Under the pieces are notes generated by a model that did no database searches, had not been told where the DNA came from, and saw only the letters and a program-made list of their open reading frames with translations. Of a stretch of 64,000 nt of DNA, positions 1 through 16,894 are shown one piece after another (within the stretch, counting starts at the first letter, position 1; each line of letters opens with the position of its first letter). Origin of the DNA: Candidatus Altimarinota bacterium (GTDB lineage: Bacteria; Patescibacteriota; Gracilibacteria; BD1-5; UBA6164); the NCBI GenBank assembly GCA_013350285.1, contig JAAXWG010000006.1, positions 26,017 through 90,016 of the forward strand, written 5' to 3'. The translations under genes and the position numbers were made by a program.

Positions 1-222
1 ATGATACAAGAAATACAAGAATTAGAAATTGTATACAAAAAAGTAAAGGAGTTTTTTTGAGAAGAAAATTATTTTTCTTTTACAAGAGAAACTATGGCAA
101 ATAGAAGTGTAGAACATTTTCATATTCATTTTCTTGTGTGAAAACTTCAAGGAAAATATTTGAGAAAAATGCTTCAAAATCAAGGATTTCCAATAGTTGA
201 AAATCTAGATTTAAAAAAATAG
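1..222 (+). CDS. HIT-family protein, C-terminal part
   Basis: Reading frame 1 is open to TAG at 220-222. The translation contains EHFHIHFLVG, which matches the histidine-triad signature (alternating His and hydrophobic residues) of HIT nucleotide hydrolases and transferases. These enzymes usually act on AMP-linked dinucleotides or nucleoside phosphoramidates. Two in-frame TGA codons are read as Gly, one directly after the triad. Only 73 residues lie in the window, against about 110-140 for the family, so the ATG at position 1 is probably internal and the real start lies upstream. The substrate cannot be told. A hairpin terminator overlaps the stop codon. Confidence 0.7.
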
Positions 223-251
223 TTTCCTATATTTATAGGAAACTATTTTTT
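221..251. terminator. Bidirectional intrinsic terminator
   Basis: AGTTTCCTAT and ATAGGAAACT form a 10-bp stem around a short AT-rich loop, followed by a T run on the plus strand and preceded by A-rich sequence. It sits between the convergent HIT and pyrG genes and can serve both. Confidence 0.8.
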
Positions 252-1855
252 TACTTATTTTTCAAACAAGCTGTAATGAGTCCCATAAAAAGAGGTGCTG
301 GATTTTCTAGACGGCTTGTAAGTTCTGGATGAGATTGAGTTCCTACAAAATAAGGATGATTTTTTTTATCAAGCTCTATAAATTGTACTATTCCTTCTTT
401 TTCACTTATTCATGAAATATATAATCCTTTTTCATTAAGACTTTTTACAAATTCTGGATTTACTTCATATCTATGACGGAATCTTTCAGAAATACTATCA
501 TCTTTTCAAATCCTTTCTCCCGTTTTATATAAATCAAAAATTTTTCCTTTTTTTAAAATACTTCTTTGTGCTCCGAGTCTCATAGTTCCTCATTTATTTA
601 TGATATTTGCTTGAGAATCAAGAAGAGTAATGATAGGAGCTTTTGTTTTTTCATCAAATTCTTTGCTATTTGCATTTTTTACACCAAGTACATTTCTTGT
701 AAATTCTATAATCATAAGTTGTAATCAGAGACAAATTCAAAGACTTGGAATTTTATTTTTTCTTGTAAATTCAAGTATTCGTATCATTTCTTCTATTCCA
801 CTTGTACCAAATCATCAAGGCACAATAATACCATCAAGAGCTTTTATTTTTTTTGTATCTATTTCTTTTCTTGCATCAAAAAAGCATATTTTTATATCTA
901 CTCAAAGCTGAAATCACGAATGTCTCAATGCCTCTACAACACTTGAATACGAATCTTCTAGCCCAGTGTATTTTCCAATTATTCCAATTATAAGACTTTT
1001 ATTTTTTTCTTTTTTAATAATATCACCCCATTGTTTTAGTTTTTTATCAAATCTTTCTTTGATACCAAAATGTTTAAGCATAAGAGTATCAAAATTTTGC
1101 TTTGCAAGAATTTCAGGAATTTTATAAATATTGTCTACATCAGGAACAGAAATAATTTGATGTTTTTCAAGATTTGAAAAAAGAGCAATTTTTGCTTTGT
1201 TTTCATTTGTTAATGGAATTTCCCCTCTTACAAATACAAAATCAGGAAAAAGTCCTTTTGCATGAAGAAGATTGATACTTTGTTGAGTTGGTTTTGTTTT
1301 TTGTTCTTTTACTCATGCGGGAATAGGAGCATAAGTAAGATGAATATGAAGAAAGTCTTTTTTCTTTTCTTTTAGCCTCATTTGTCGTATTGCTTCTATA
1401 AAAAGCTCATTTTCTATATCCCCCACAGTTCCCCCTATTTCTATAATACAAATATCTGTTTTTGTATTTTTTGTTACTTCTTTTATTTTATCTTGAATAA
1501 AATTTGTTACATGAGGAATGAGTTGAACCGTCTGTCCAAGATAGTCCCCCTGTCTTTCTCTTTCCAAGACATCTTTAAATATTTTTCCCATTGTAATGCT
1601 CTGACTTCTGTTTGAGTTTTGTCCAAGAAACCTTTCATAATGTCCAAAATCCATGTCTACTTCAGCCCCATCTTCCAGTACAAAAACTTCTCCGTGTTCT
1701 TTTGGATTCATCGTTCATGGGTCTACATTGAGATAACCATCAAGTTTTATAGGGATAATCTTATATTTTTCTGAAAGAAAAAATCCAATACTTGCAGCAC
1801 TTACTCATTTACCGATTCACGAAATAACTCCTCCTGTAATAATAATAAACTTCAT
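251..1855 (-). CDS. pyrG: CTP synthase
   Basis: Makes CTP from UTP, ATP and glutamine, the last step of pyrimidine nucleotide synthesis in the cytoplasm. The 534-residue product has the normal family length. The N-terminus [17 protein letters not shown] is the synthetase P-loop with TGA-encoded glycines. Next comes the acidic Mg/ATP region ([20 protein letters not shown], then [13 protein letters not shown]). The C-terminal class I amidotransferase domain shows GICLGLQ with the nucleophile Cys and a late SHPE motif. The ATG at 1853-1855 is the only start that gives the complete N-terminal motif. No partner genes adjoin it, so it looks monocistronic or co-transcribed with the small membrane gene just upstream. 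Confidence 0.97.
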
Positions 1856-1878
1856 AAGTTTTTGTATTTAAAAAATAA

Positions 1879-2142
1879 TTAATGAGTTTTAAAAATAATT
1901 TTTTGCACTAAGAGCATAAACCAAAGTATTCAAGTCAAAAAAGTAAGAATTGCCGAAAAAATAAGATTAAGTGTTAAAAAAGTATAAGACATAACAAAAA
2001 GTCCTAAAGTTGTAGGAATAGAAGTCCAAAACTCTATTAATCCTTTCTTTTTTTTAAATCCTTCAATTACTTGAGGAACCAGAGAAAGAGAAAAAATAAT
2101 ATTTATAGTCATAATTGCAAAGTCTTGCCACATAGTATTCAA
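1879..2142 (-). CDS. Small PQ-loop membrane protein, SemiSWEET-like
   Basis: 87 residues with three hydrophobic segments. The first carries LSLVPQV, the Pro-Gln pair that names PQ-loop proteins, and the second has a TTLG turn. A single three-helix bundle of this size is the architecture of bacterial SemiSWEET sugar transporters, which act as dimers. An in-frame TGA (Gly) splits the ORF under the standard code; the real stop is TAA at 1879-1881. It lies 23 bp upstream of pyrG on the same strand. No substrate can be inferred, so a general PQ-loop annotation is safest. Confidence 0.65.
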
Positions 2143-2297
2143 GGATAATAAAATATCACAACAAAATTTATAAAAAATACTTTCTTTTTAAAGAAAGATG
2201 ATTTTTATTTTTTACATATTCTTTTTATAGTGTCTTGATTTTTTATTTTTTTTCAAGAGAAAGTCTACAAAATAATTCTTTTTTTTCTTAGGCTTAC

Positions 2298-2325
2298 TTG
2301 CATTTCTGAAAAAAATATATATTCT
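2298..2325 (+). promoter_or_regulatory. Putative sigma70-type promoter of gyrB
   Basis: TTGCAT and TATTCT are spaced by 16 bp. The expected start lies about 30 bp before the GTG start of gyrB. Judged by eye only. Confidence 0.4.
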
Positions 2326-2360
2326 TAGGGCGAAAAAATTTATTCTTTAAGAAAAAAATC

Positions 2361-4271
<1,911 letters not shown>

Positions 4272-4278
4272 AAAAATA

Positions 4279-4310
4279 AAAAAAGACTTTCAGAAATGAG
4301 AGTCTTTTTG
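4279..4310 (+). terminator. Intrinsic terminator after gyrB
   Basis: AAAAGACT and AGTCTTTTT pair around a TCAGAAATGA-type inner stem-loop, ending in a T run, 8 bp after the gyrB stop. Confidence 0.8.
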
Positions 4311-4407
4311 AAAAACAAAATTTTTTTATTTTTCTTTGAAATTTATAAAAATAAGATTATATTGAAAATAAAATTTTTGTATAATTTGTTTATAAATAAT
4401 TTTAAAA

Positions 4408-5220
4408 ATGATTAAAGAAGAATCTACACATATATTGTTTGATTGAGAAAAAATAATTATTTCACCAAATTTATGAAAAATTTTTGATTTCTTAATGAAT
4501 ATAGAAAGAGAAATTGAGAGTTTTATAGATTTTGAAAAACAATTACAAAAAATAAAAGAATCATACACAGAAACATTATGATTTACTGCTTTTTTAGCTA
4601 AAAAAATTGAAGATAATAATATAGATTTTAATTACATAATATCTGAAAATCCAGAAAATATAGCTAGTAAATTTGATTTTCATTTACCAATTCGTTCGCA
4701 ATTTATTGTTTTATTTGCTAGTCTTGAGACTTTATTTTGTTTATATATTACATATATTGAAAAAATAGATAATGAAGAAGATATAAGGAAAAAGACAATG
4801 GATAAAAAAGAAACAATAAAATTTTTAAATAAATTTATATTATCAAATGAAAATGAATACTTTAATGTGAATAAAAAGATATTTTCAAAAATTTCTGCAA
4901 AACAAATAAGAGAAATTAGAAACTCATTAACCCATTTTTATTCTGTTAAATGATGAATTAATATAATTCATAACGAATTAAATGAAAAAGCAAGGAAGTT
5001 AGAATGAAAATTAAAAGAAAAATGAAATAATAATGTAATTTTTATAAGTCCAAATGATTTATTTTTACTTATAAGATGAGCTTCTAAAATTTTAATAAAA
5101 AGCTGGTCTGATGACTATTTAAGTGACCCTATAGAGTTTAGTGAAAAAATAACTTTTGTTAAATCTATAGTTGATAAAAATTCAGCAGTTTTAATTAAAA
5201 ATAAAGACTTAAATATTTAA
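4408..5220 (+). CDS. Uncharacterized protein with a HEPN-like RNxxxH motif
   Basis: 270 residues with several TGA-encoded glycines. I do not recognise the family. The centre and end are helical. REIRNSLTHFYSV (Arg171 to His176) has the R-N-x3-H spacing found in HEPN domains, a helical fold common in RNases of toxin-antitoxin and defence systems. It is also found in non-catalytic RNA-binding proteins. An earlier hydrophobic stretch (PIRSQFIVLFASLETLFCLYITYIE) resembles the first helix pair of some HEPN proteins rather than a clear membrane anchor. No nucleotidyltransferase (MNT) partner adjoins it; the next gene is recQ, 18 bp downstream. Function is inferred only. Confidence 0.75.
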
Positions 5221-5238
5221 AATTCTTAGCCATTAAAA

Positions 5239-7524
5239 ATGCCACACTTACAAAAAATATTACAAGAAAAATTTGGACTCGAAAATTTCCATGATGGACA
5301 GAGAGAAGTTATTGAAAATGTTTTAAATTCTTCCGATACTCTCGTATTTATGCCGACTTGATGAGGAAAATCATTGACTTACCAGTTGCCGTGAGTGATT
5401 TTACCGTGACTGACGATTGTCATTTCTCCCCTTATTTCTCTTATGAAAGACCAAATTGATAAGCTTAATAGTTTAGGTTTGCGAGCAGAACAAATAAATT
5501 CTACTATTTCTACGAGTGAACAAAATATGATTTTGGCAGAGCTTGAACAGGCTTATGAAAGTGAAGATGAGCCAATAAAATTTCTCTATATTGCTCCAGA
5601 AAGACTCAATTCTTATGAATTTATACGAATAATGCAAAATATCAAGATTTCTCTTGTTGCTGTTGATGAAGCTCATTGTATCAGTCAGTGGGGGCATGAT
5701 TTTCGTCCAAGTTATATGAAGATAAAATGATTTTTGGAAAAGTTGAGACAAAAACAAAATTTTCCTATCATTGCTCTTACTGCAACAGCGACAAAAAAAG
5801 TAAGAGAAGATATTGTGGAGAGACTTGGGCTTGAAAATTATAAAGTATTTACAAAAGGATTTGATAGAAAAAATATCATTATTTTAGTGCGAGAAATAAG
5901 CAAGAGAGAAGAAAAACTTGCAAAGACTCTCGAAATTATTACAAAAACTTCAGGATCAGGAATTATTTACTGCTCAAGTAGAAAAATGGTTGATGAAGTG
6001 TATGATTTTTTAGAGACAAAACATATTTCAGTCTGAAAATATACAGGAGCTATGACAGCCGATAGGAGAGAAGATATGCAAAATAAGTTTATGGATGGAA
6101 TCTACAAAGTTATTGTTGCAACCAATGCTTTTTGAATGTGAATTGATAAAAAAGATATTCGTTTTGTTATCCATTACAATCTTCCTTGATCTATTGAAAA
6201 TTATTATCAGGAAGTCGGAAGAGCCGGAAGAGACGGAAAAAATTCTTATTGAGTGGTGCTTGCAAGTTTTTGAGATACCAAAATCCAAGAATTTTTTATA
6301 GAAAATATTTATCCAGAAAAAAAAGAAGTCTTAGAACTGTATGATTACCTGTATAAAGATTTTAAAATCTGAGAAGGAAAATGAGTAGAGATTTTGAAAA
6401 CTTATGCACAGATAGCAAAAGAATCATGACTTGGAAATGATATGAAAGTGGGAAGTATTTTAAAAATTTTTGAAAAATATGGAATTATAAATAAATGATT
6501 TGAGGGGGAAGGAATTGAATGATTTAGAGGAAAAGGAATGACAATAATTCAAGAAAAAAGAAAACATTCACAAATACTTATTGATTGGAAAAGACAAGAA
6601 TTACTTGAAAAAGAATCCTATTTTAAACTGGAACAAATAAAAAAATTGCTTTTTTACCCTCGTTGTAGAAAAAAATTTATTTTGGAATATTTTTGAGACG
6701 AAGAAGATTTAGTGAATTTATGAGAAAATTGTTGAAGTTGTGATTATTGTATAGAAAAGGATAAATTTGATAGTGGCGAAGTTGTCAATCTTGTCAATTT
6801 GTCTGTATTTGAAATCGTACTTGATGTTGTAAAAATGTTAGATAGAAAGTTTTGAGTCAATGTCATAGCAAAATTTTTGGCGGGAAATGATGACAAAAAT
6901 ATGTTAAAACGGGAGTTAGATAAAAATAATGAATATTGAATTTTAAAAGAATATTCGCTTGATCTTATTCTTGCTCTTCTTGAATCACTTATACGACAAA
7001 ATTTCTTGGAAAAAACAGGTGGAATGTATCCACTTATTTGATTGACAGAAAAAGGAAGAGTTGCACTTACGAGGGAATATCTCCTCAAAGAGGAAGAAAA
7101 AGAATTACAATCTTTTGTTGTGATGAAAGCAAAAAATAATGTTTTCAAAAAAGAAGCAAAAGTAAAAAGCTCAAGTTGAGCGATAAAAAAATGAAAAAAA
7201 TCACAAGAATTTGATACTTACTGAGTAACTCTTGATTTATTTAAGCAATGAAAAAATATAGAAGAAATAGCAAAAGAGAGAGAAATGAGTTCACTTACGA
7301 TAGAATGACATATTTTGAAACTCTATGAAGATGGTGATTTGAAAAAAGATGATATTTTACAATGTGCCAATTCTGATAATCTCAAACAAGTAAAAAAAAT
7401 AATTGATTCTTATTTTTCTGAAAATATTGATAAACTCAAGCCAATAAAAGAAAAACTTGAAGAATTATGATGTACCAATATTTCTTATTTTGAGATAAAG
7501 GTTTGTATTTTGTTTGAGAAATAA
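5239..7524 (+). CDS. recQ: ATP-dependent DNA helicase RecQ
   Basis: 3'-5' DNA helicase for recombination and repair. The product has 761 residues. Walker A is TGGGKS at about residues 40-45, with two of its glycines written TGA. The DEAH box is [17 protein letters not shown] at about residue 143. The second RecA lobe reads [10 protein letters not shown], then [22 protein letters not shown]. The RQC zinc site supplies Cys residues from CRKKF to CGSCDYC. Winged-helix sequence follows, and then a C-terminal helix-turn-helix ([18 protein letters not shown]) of the HTH_40 type seen in long RecQ proteins. It probably shares a transcript with the HEPN-like gene 18 bp upstream. A terminator follows. 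Confidence 0.95.
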
Positions 7525-7532
7525 ATTATTTT

Positions 7533-7558
7533 AAAAGAGACAAAATGTCTCTTTTTTT
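7533..7558 (+). terminator. Intrinsic terminator after recQ
   Basis: AAAAGAGACA, an AAA loop, TGTCTCTTTT, then further T residues. Confidence 0.88.
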
Positions 7559-7611
7559 GTAAATTAAAAATAAAAATGGTATGATGAAGAAAATAGTAAT
7601 AAATAAGGAAA

Positions 7612-9360
7612 ATGGAACAAGAAGAAATTACTGATCAGTATAATAAATTGAAAGAAATTCTTTCTCAAGATTATGATTCTATAAAAAAATTAAAAAAAGA
7701 TATTTGGGAAGTTATATTAAATATTTCACAAAAAGTTTCTTCCCTTGTTAAATGAGAAGATGAGATTTCTGGTGCTCAAGCTGAAGATATATGAATTCAA
7801 GAATTAAAAAAATTAGTAAATTGAAATGAAGATATTTTAGAAATAGAAAAAATGTTGGATTTATTTTTTCAAAAAATACAAGATATACTTGAACAAAAGA
7901 AAAAAATTCTTCCCTTTTCTTTTTTTAAAAGTAAAAAAAATCCACTAAGTAATTGAGAAAAAAGTGAAAATTGAACAGAAAAAATTTTTTCTACAGCTCC
8001 AAAGTATGAAGCTGTTTTAGATGTACTGAGCGATTTATGAATTGATCTTGATAAAGTAAAGATCTCAGAAGAATCTTTAGATGAAGAAAAAAATTGAGAA
8101 TGAGATAATAAACCTCAAGTAAAAAAAAGAAGAAAAGTCCCATATTTGTCGATAGAAGTAAAAGATAAACAAAAAAATTTAAATATTATTATCCTCGTTT
8201 GTAATGAATTAGATCAAGCTACATTTATTTATGATGGGATTTTTAATTTAGATGAGCTTAAAAATAAAGAAAAAGAAGAAAAAATAAATGGATTTAATTC
8301 TTATACTATTCCATACAATGAAAAAAATTTTTATGAAAAATTAAAAGCGAAAATTGAAATCCTTTCTTTTAAAAGATTTGAAGAAGTACAATATAAAGAA
8401 GAGCTTAAAAGTGTATGAATAGGTGAAGAAGTAATACAAGAATATAGTATTGAAATAGGAAAATTTAGGTATTTTTTTGATAATTTTTTATGACAATGAG
8501 AGAAAAAATCTTGAATTGCAGTTGAAAATATTGATTGAAAAAATATTTTATTTGTTCCTTTTCGTTGATTTTCTCGTGATTTGATATTGTGATGAAAAAG
8601 ACTCGCATCTTCTCCATCAGAAGCCTTTAATCAAAAATATTTTAATAGGAATAAGCATACAACGAGAGATGATGTAATACAAATGCTTGATTTTCTCGGC
8701 TATAAAATAGCAGATGATGATAAAATGAAACAAAGATGGAGAAAAATTATACAAGAAAATAAAAAGTCTTTTGAAGAAATAGGAGTATATAATAAAGAAT
8801 GAGTTTGGTATTTTTGAAATATACATTGATCGCCAGAAAAATTAGTTATTGCTTGATATTATATAAATTATTTTCGTCCAAAAGATTTTAAGGACAATAC
8901 ATGAAAAATGATAACAGCAGTATATGATAACAACTTAAAACTTTTTTTTGAAAGTTTGTGATTTCAAATTGCAAGTGAAGAACAAGAAAAAGCAAACTTT
9001 GTAGAAATTTTGAGAAGAGAATATAGTCTATGAGAACAAGATTTTAATAATAAATGAATTTTTTTTCATGATGAAAAATGGTATATTCGCTGAAAAAATA
9101 CTAAGAAAAATCAAAATTCTCAAGGTGAGAATTGAGATAAAAGATGGTTAGATTTACTTGTAAATTGAAAATCTTTTAAATATTTTCCTAGTATAGGTTT
9201 TAATAAAACATATTGTATACAATCATCTAATCTTAAAACAAATGGTATTATGAAAAGTAAAAATGATTTGAAAATAATTTTAGAAGTTTTATGAGAAAAA
9301 GTTGCTACAGAAGAAGAAGAAAAAGAATTTTTCTCTCAAAAATACAAAAAGGTGACTTAA
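7612..9360 (+). CDS. Uncharacterized 582-residue protein
   Basis: One open frame under code 25 with many TGA glycines. I do not recognise it. The first 110 residues are charged and helical (coiled-coil-like, many Glu and Lys), followed by a Lys/Gly/Glu-rich linker near residues 145-175. The rest looks globular: a strand-rich block starting VPYLSIEVKDKQKNLNIIIL, then a region with repeated Phe/Tyr/Trp-rich strands such as GVWYFGNIHGSPEKLVIAGYY. Two related-looking tail segments (DDVIQMLDFLGYKIADDDK and NDLKIILEVLGEKVATEEE) suggest an internal repeat that recurs once more between them (LFFESLGFQIASEEQ). There is no signal peptide or membrane segment. It is the last gene before the tRNA cluster. 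Confidence 0.75.
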
Positions 9361-9432
9361 AGGATATCTATTCTTTTTACTCCCTATAAAAATAATCTTA
9401 TTTTTCTTCCATAATTTTCCTCAAAAAAAAGT

Positions 9433-9471
9433 TTGACACCAAGCGAAATATTTATAAAATTCGTTTCGCTT
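9433..9471 (+). promoter_or_regulatory. Promoter of the tRNA cluster with a dyad over the -10 box
   Basis: TTGACA (9433-9438) and TAAAAT (9455-9460) are 16 bp apart, a near-consensus sigma70 promoter about 95 bp before tRNA-Asn. AAGCGAAA at 9441 and TTTCGCTT ending at 9471 form an inverted repeat bracketing the -10 box, as an operator would. Confidence 0.6.
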
Positions 9472-9556
9472 TAATATTTTATAGATAATACAACAAAGTT
9501 AATAAAACCTACTTTTTACCGTATTAATCACAAAAATAAAGCAAAAATATATGTTT

Positions 9557-9631
9557 TCCTCAGTAGCTCAGCGGTAGAGTAGATGGCTGTTAACCATTTG
9601 GTCACTGGTTCGAATCCAGTCTGGGGAGCCA
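9557..9631 (+). tRNA. tRNA-Asn(GTT)
   Basis: The cloverleaf has acceptor TCCTCAG pairing with CTGGGGA, anticodon GTT in loop CTGTTAA, a T-arm around GGTTCGAATCC and an encoded CCA. It reads AAC and AAU. Confidence 0.95.
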
Positions 9632-9690
9632 TTTTTGTATATAAGCATTGTTGTTCTTTAAATTTGAACATTCTTTTAAAAAAGAAATAA

Positions 9691-9778
9691 GGAGAGATGC
9701 CAGAGCGGTTGAATGGAACAGTCTTGAAAACTGTCGTGGGGCAACTCACCCAGGGTTCGAATCCCTGTCTCTCCGCCA
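9691..9778 (+). tRNA. tRNA-Ser(TGA)
   Basis: 88 nt with the long variable arm of class II tRNAs. The anticodon TGA in loop CTTGAAA reads UCN serine codons; it is not the UGA-decoding tRNA. Acceptor GGAGAGA pairs with TCTCTCC and CCA is encoded. Confidence 0.95.
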
Positions 9779-9814
9779 TTTTATGTTCTTGAAGAACTTT
9801 TGATTACATTCTTT

Positions 9815-9905
9815 GGAAGGGTGCCAGAGTGGTTGAACGGGCTCCCCTGCTAAGGGAGTAAGCTGATTTTCGGCTTCGAGGGTTCGAATCCCTTCCCTTC
9901 CGCCA
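9815..9905 (+). tRNA. tRNA-Ser(GCT)
   Basis: 91 nt, class II with a long variable arm. Stem CTCCC/GGGAG surrounds loop CTGCTAA with anticodon GCT (AGC/AGU serine). Acceptor GGAAGGG and encoded CCA. Confidence 0.95.
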
Positions 9906-9974
9906 GTTTATAAAGTATTATAAATAGAGTAGAAGGAAATCAGAAGGGAAAAAAGAAGATAAAAATTTTTTAAA

Positions 9975-10050
9975 GGGCTTGTAGCTCAGAGGTTAGAGCA
10001 GTCGGCTCATAACCGATTGGTCGTTGGTTCAATTCCAACCAGGCCCACCA
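9975..10050 (+). tRNA. tRNA-Met(CAT), elongator type
   Basis: Anticodon CAT lies in loop CTCATAA. The 1:72 position is a normal G-C pair and the anticodon stem TCGG/CCGA lacks the three G-C pairs of initiators, so it is an elongator. A lysidine-modified tRNA-Ile reading AUA is the other possibility. CCA is encoded. Confidence 0.9.
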
Positions 10051-10126
10051 TATTTTTATTTTTTACTTTAAAATACAAGAAAAAATAAGTATAAGAAATA
10101 AAGATATAAAAAAAATAAAAAATCTT

Positions 10127-10154
10127 TTGACAAAGAAGTTTAATTTTTTAAAAT
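10127..10154 (+). promoter_or_regulatory. rRNA operon promoter
   Basis: A perfect TTGACA is followed after 16 bp by TAAAAT. The predicted start lies about 100 bp before mature 16S and upstream of the 16S processing stem. Confidence 0.7.
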
Positions 10155-10181
10155 AACTCAGCTTTAAAAAAACTGTTCTTT

Positions 10182-11785
<1,604 letters not shown>

Positions 11786-11794
11786 GTTCTTTAA

Positions 11795-14864
<3,070 letters not shown>

Positions 14865-14896
14865 ATGAACAAAATTGCTCTTTAAATTTGATGTTA

Positions 14897-15019
<123 letters not shown>

Positions 15020-15066
15020 TGATATCAAATTTATAAAATTACCGCTTAGAGTGTAGGATATTTATT

Positions 15067-15141
15067 GCCCGAGTAGCTCAGTGGAAGAGCAGCGCCCTTC
15101 TAAGGCGAAGGTCGTAGGTTCAAATCCTGCCTCGGGTACCA
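15067..15141 (+). tRNA. tRNA-Arg(TCT)
   Basis: Acceptor GCCCGAG/CTCGGGT, anticodon TCT in loop CTTCTAA (AGA/AGG, the main Arg codons here), encoded CCA. It lies 47 bp after 5S and is likely part of the rRNA transcript. Confidence 0.95.
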
Positions 15142-15162
15142 TTTTAAAAAAATGTATCATTT

Positions 15163-15239
15163 GGGTGATTAGCTCAGTTGGCGAGAGCATCTGCCTTACA
15201 AGCAGGGGGTCGTAGGTTCGAACCCTACATCACCCACCA
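15163..15239 (+). tRNA. tRNA-Val(TAC)
   Basis: Acceptor GGGTGAT pairs with ATCACCC. Anticodon TAC lies in loop CTTACAA, with the T-arm around GGTTCGAACCC and encoded CCA. Confidence 0.96.
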
Positions 15240-15241
15240 TT

Positions 15242-15297
15242 AAAAAACCTTTGTGTGTTAGAATTATAAGTAATTCTGATAGACAAAGGTTTTTTAG
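15242..15297. terminator. Terminator of the rRNA-tRNA operon
   Basis: AAAAAACCTTTGT pairs with ACAAAGGTTTTTT and an inner TTAGAATTA/TAATTCTGA helix extends the stem, ending in T6. It also faces the convergent gene on the minus strand. The remaining 110 bp before that gene hold nothing I recognise. Confidence 0.88.
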
Positions 15298-15408
15298 TCT
15301 TTTCTAAAAATATAATGTATAGGTGTTTTTTTAATATTATAAAGTTAGGAAACTTTTAATTTCCAAATTTTTATTAAAGAATTCCTCGGCTATAATGAGC
15401 ATCAATAT

Positions 15409-16734
15409 TTATCTTCTCAATTCATCACATTTATTATACATTTTTTTTGCTTCATCCTGTTTATTTCAATCTACCAAATCTTCCCCTTTATTTCAGTAAA
15501 GACTACTTAATAACATCTTTTCAGTATCCATAGACCTTATGGAAGCTTTTAATGAAAAAGAATTAACTAAAAATATCGGATCAAAATTCTCTCAATATTT
15601 TTCTCAATATTCAAATTCAATTATTTTTTTAAAGCTTACTGCATCAAAATAATATTTTTTTCATCTAATATTTACTTCAAGAGCTGTGTGTGCAGGAATT
15701 TTTAATCCATTATGCTGAATTCATAATTCACTTAAAAAAGCATGTCCGAGTAAACAAAGTCCCACACAGTAAATTTCTTTATATTTAAGAATTTTTTTTG
15801 CTTGGTATCAGTAATTATTTTTTGTTTTTTGATAAGGATATTCATAAATTCCTTCTAAAATAGCATTTGTTGCTTGTATTTCTTTTTCAGTTATTTTCTC
15901 TTCATTTCAAGTTTTTCTCACATACTCTAATTCTTTTTTGAGAGTATCAATTCCTATTTTATCCCTCAGTAATCTTACTTTTTTATCAAGAGTATTTGTG
16001 CATTTATGTATAGCAATCAATTTATTTCATTTGCTATAATAAATTTTCCCATTTTTTTCTATTCTTTCAAAATTATTTTCCTCGCAATATTGTATTATTG
16101 CTTTTTGTTCTGCTTGAGTAATAGTTTCCATTCCAAGTCTCAGCATATTAATAGATTTTCTGAAAAAAGTAAGATCAAACTCTTCAGTAAAAATTTTTGA
16201 AAGCTCATTTGTTCCGACTTCAAAATCTTTTTTTTTCGCTTCTTTGAAATTTTTTGTTCAAGTTTTTGATTTTATGGTTTTTATAAAATCTCTTGTTGTT
16301 TTCATATTTGTTTTTAATGAATGTGATTTTATTCTTTCTATAAAATCATTATCGAGATTATATTTTTTAGCTAATTCTTCAAAATAGTTTTTTCATTTTT
16401 CTTTTCATTGTATTTTTAAAACAATTTCAATCATTACTTTTACTTTTGTGATTATTTCATTCATTTTTCCATATTTTTCTAAATCAAAATTTTTATTGAG
16501 TAAATTGATTATTTGTAATTGTTCTCCTATTTCTAAATCATCTGCTAAATAGAGATTATAAAAATATCCATATTTATCGCTTCCAGTTTTTTCTAAAATT
16601 TCTCATTTCCTTCCATTGTATTCTTTTCTATTTATTTTGATAGGCTTGATATGATCAAGAACCTCTAGGATATTTTCTAAAGTTTTGAAATCCAGATTAT
16701 CTCGGAATACTTTTGTATCTAAAGCATTGTTCAT
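15409..16734 (-). CDS. Transglutaminase-like protein
   Basis: 441 residues. The N-terminal 230 residues are helical and unrecognised. The C-terminal part has GLCLLGHAFLSELGI (Cys327), then PAHTALEVNIRGKKYYFDAV (His349, Asp364). The order, spacing and flanking pattern (small residue before Cys, ..LGI after it, H..lEV....yyfDa) match the Cys-His-Asp triad of the transglutaminase/arylamine N-acetyltransferase fold. Such bacterial proteins are mostly cysteine peptidases or peptide-processing enzymes. There is no signal peptide, so it is probably cytoplasmic. TGA glycines occur throughout. The fold call is an inference from motif spacing; a non-enzymatic role is possible. Confidence 0.7.
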
Positions 16735-16852
16735 ACTTACAAATGAGCTTAAGGCATATTTGTATTATTTTATCCTATTTTTTGATAATAAGCGAATATT
16801 TAGAAATATTAAGAAAGCACTAGAATTATTGTCTTCTGAAACTACAGAGTTT

Positions 16853-16886
16853 AAAAAAGAGAGGAAAATTTTTTCCTCTCTTTTTT
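16853..16886. terminator. Intrinsic terminator after the DEAD-box helicase
   Basis: AAAAAAGAGAGGAAAA and TTCCTCTCTTTTTT form a long symmetric hairpin just past the helicase stop (minus strand). The other 118 bp up to the transglutaminase-like gene show nothing else. Confidence 0.85.
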
Positions 16887-16894
16887 GTAGATTT

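Noticed and set aside
9528..9779. Minus-strand frame beginning MAERQGFEPW across the tRNA genes
   Set aside because: This is the well-known false protein made by the antisense of tRNA-Ser and tRNA-Asn; the RNA genes explain the sequence fully.
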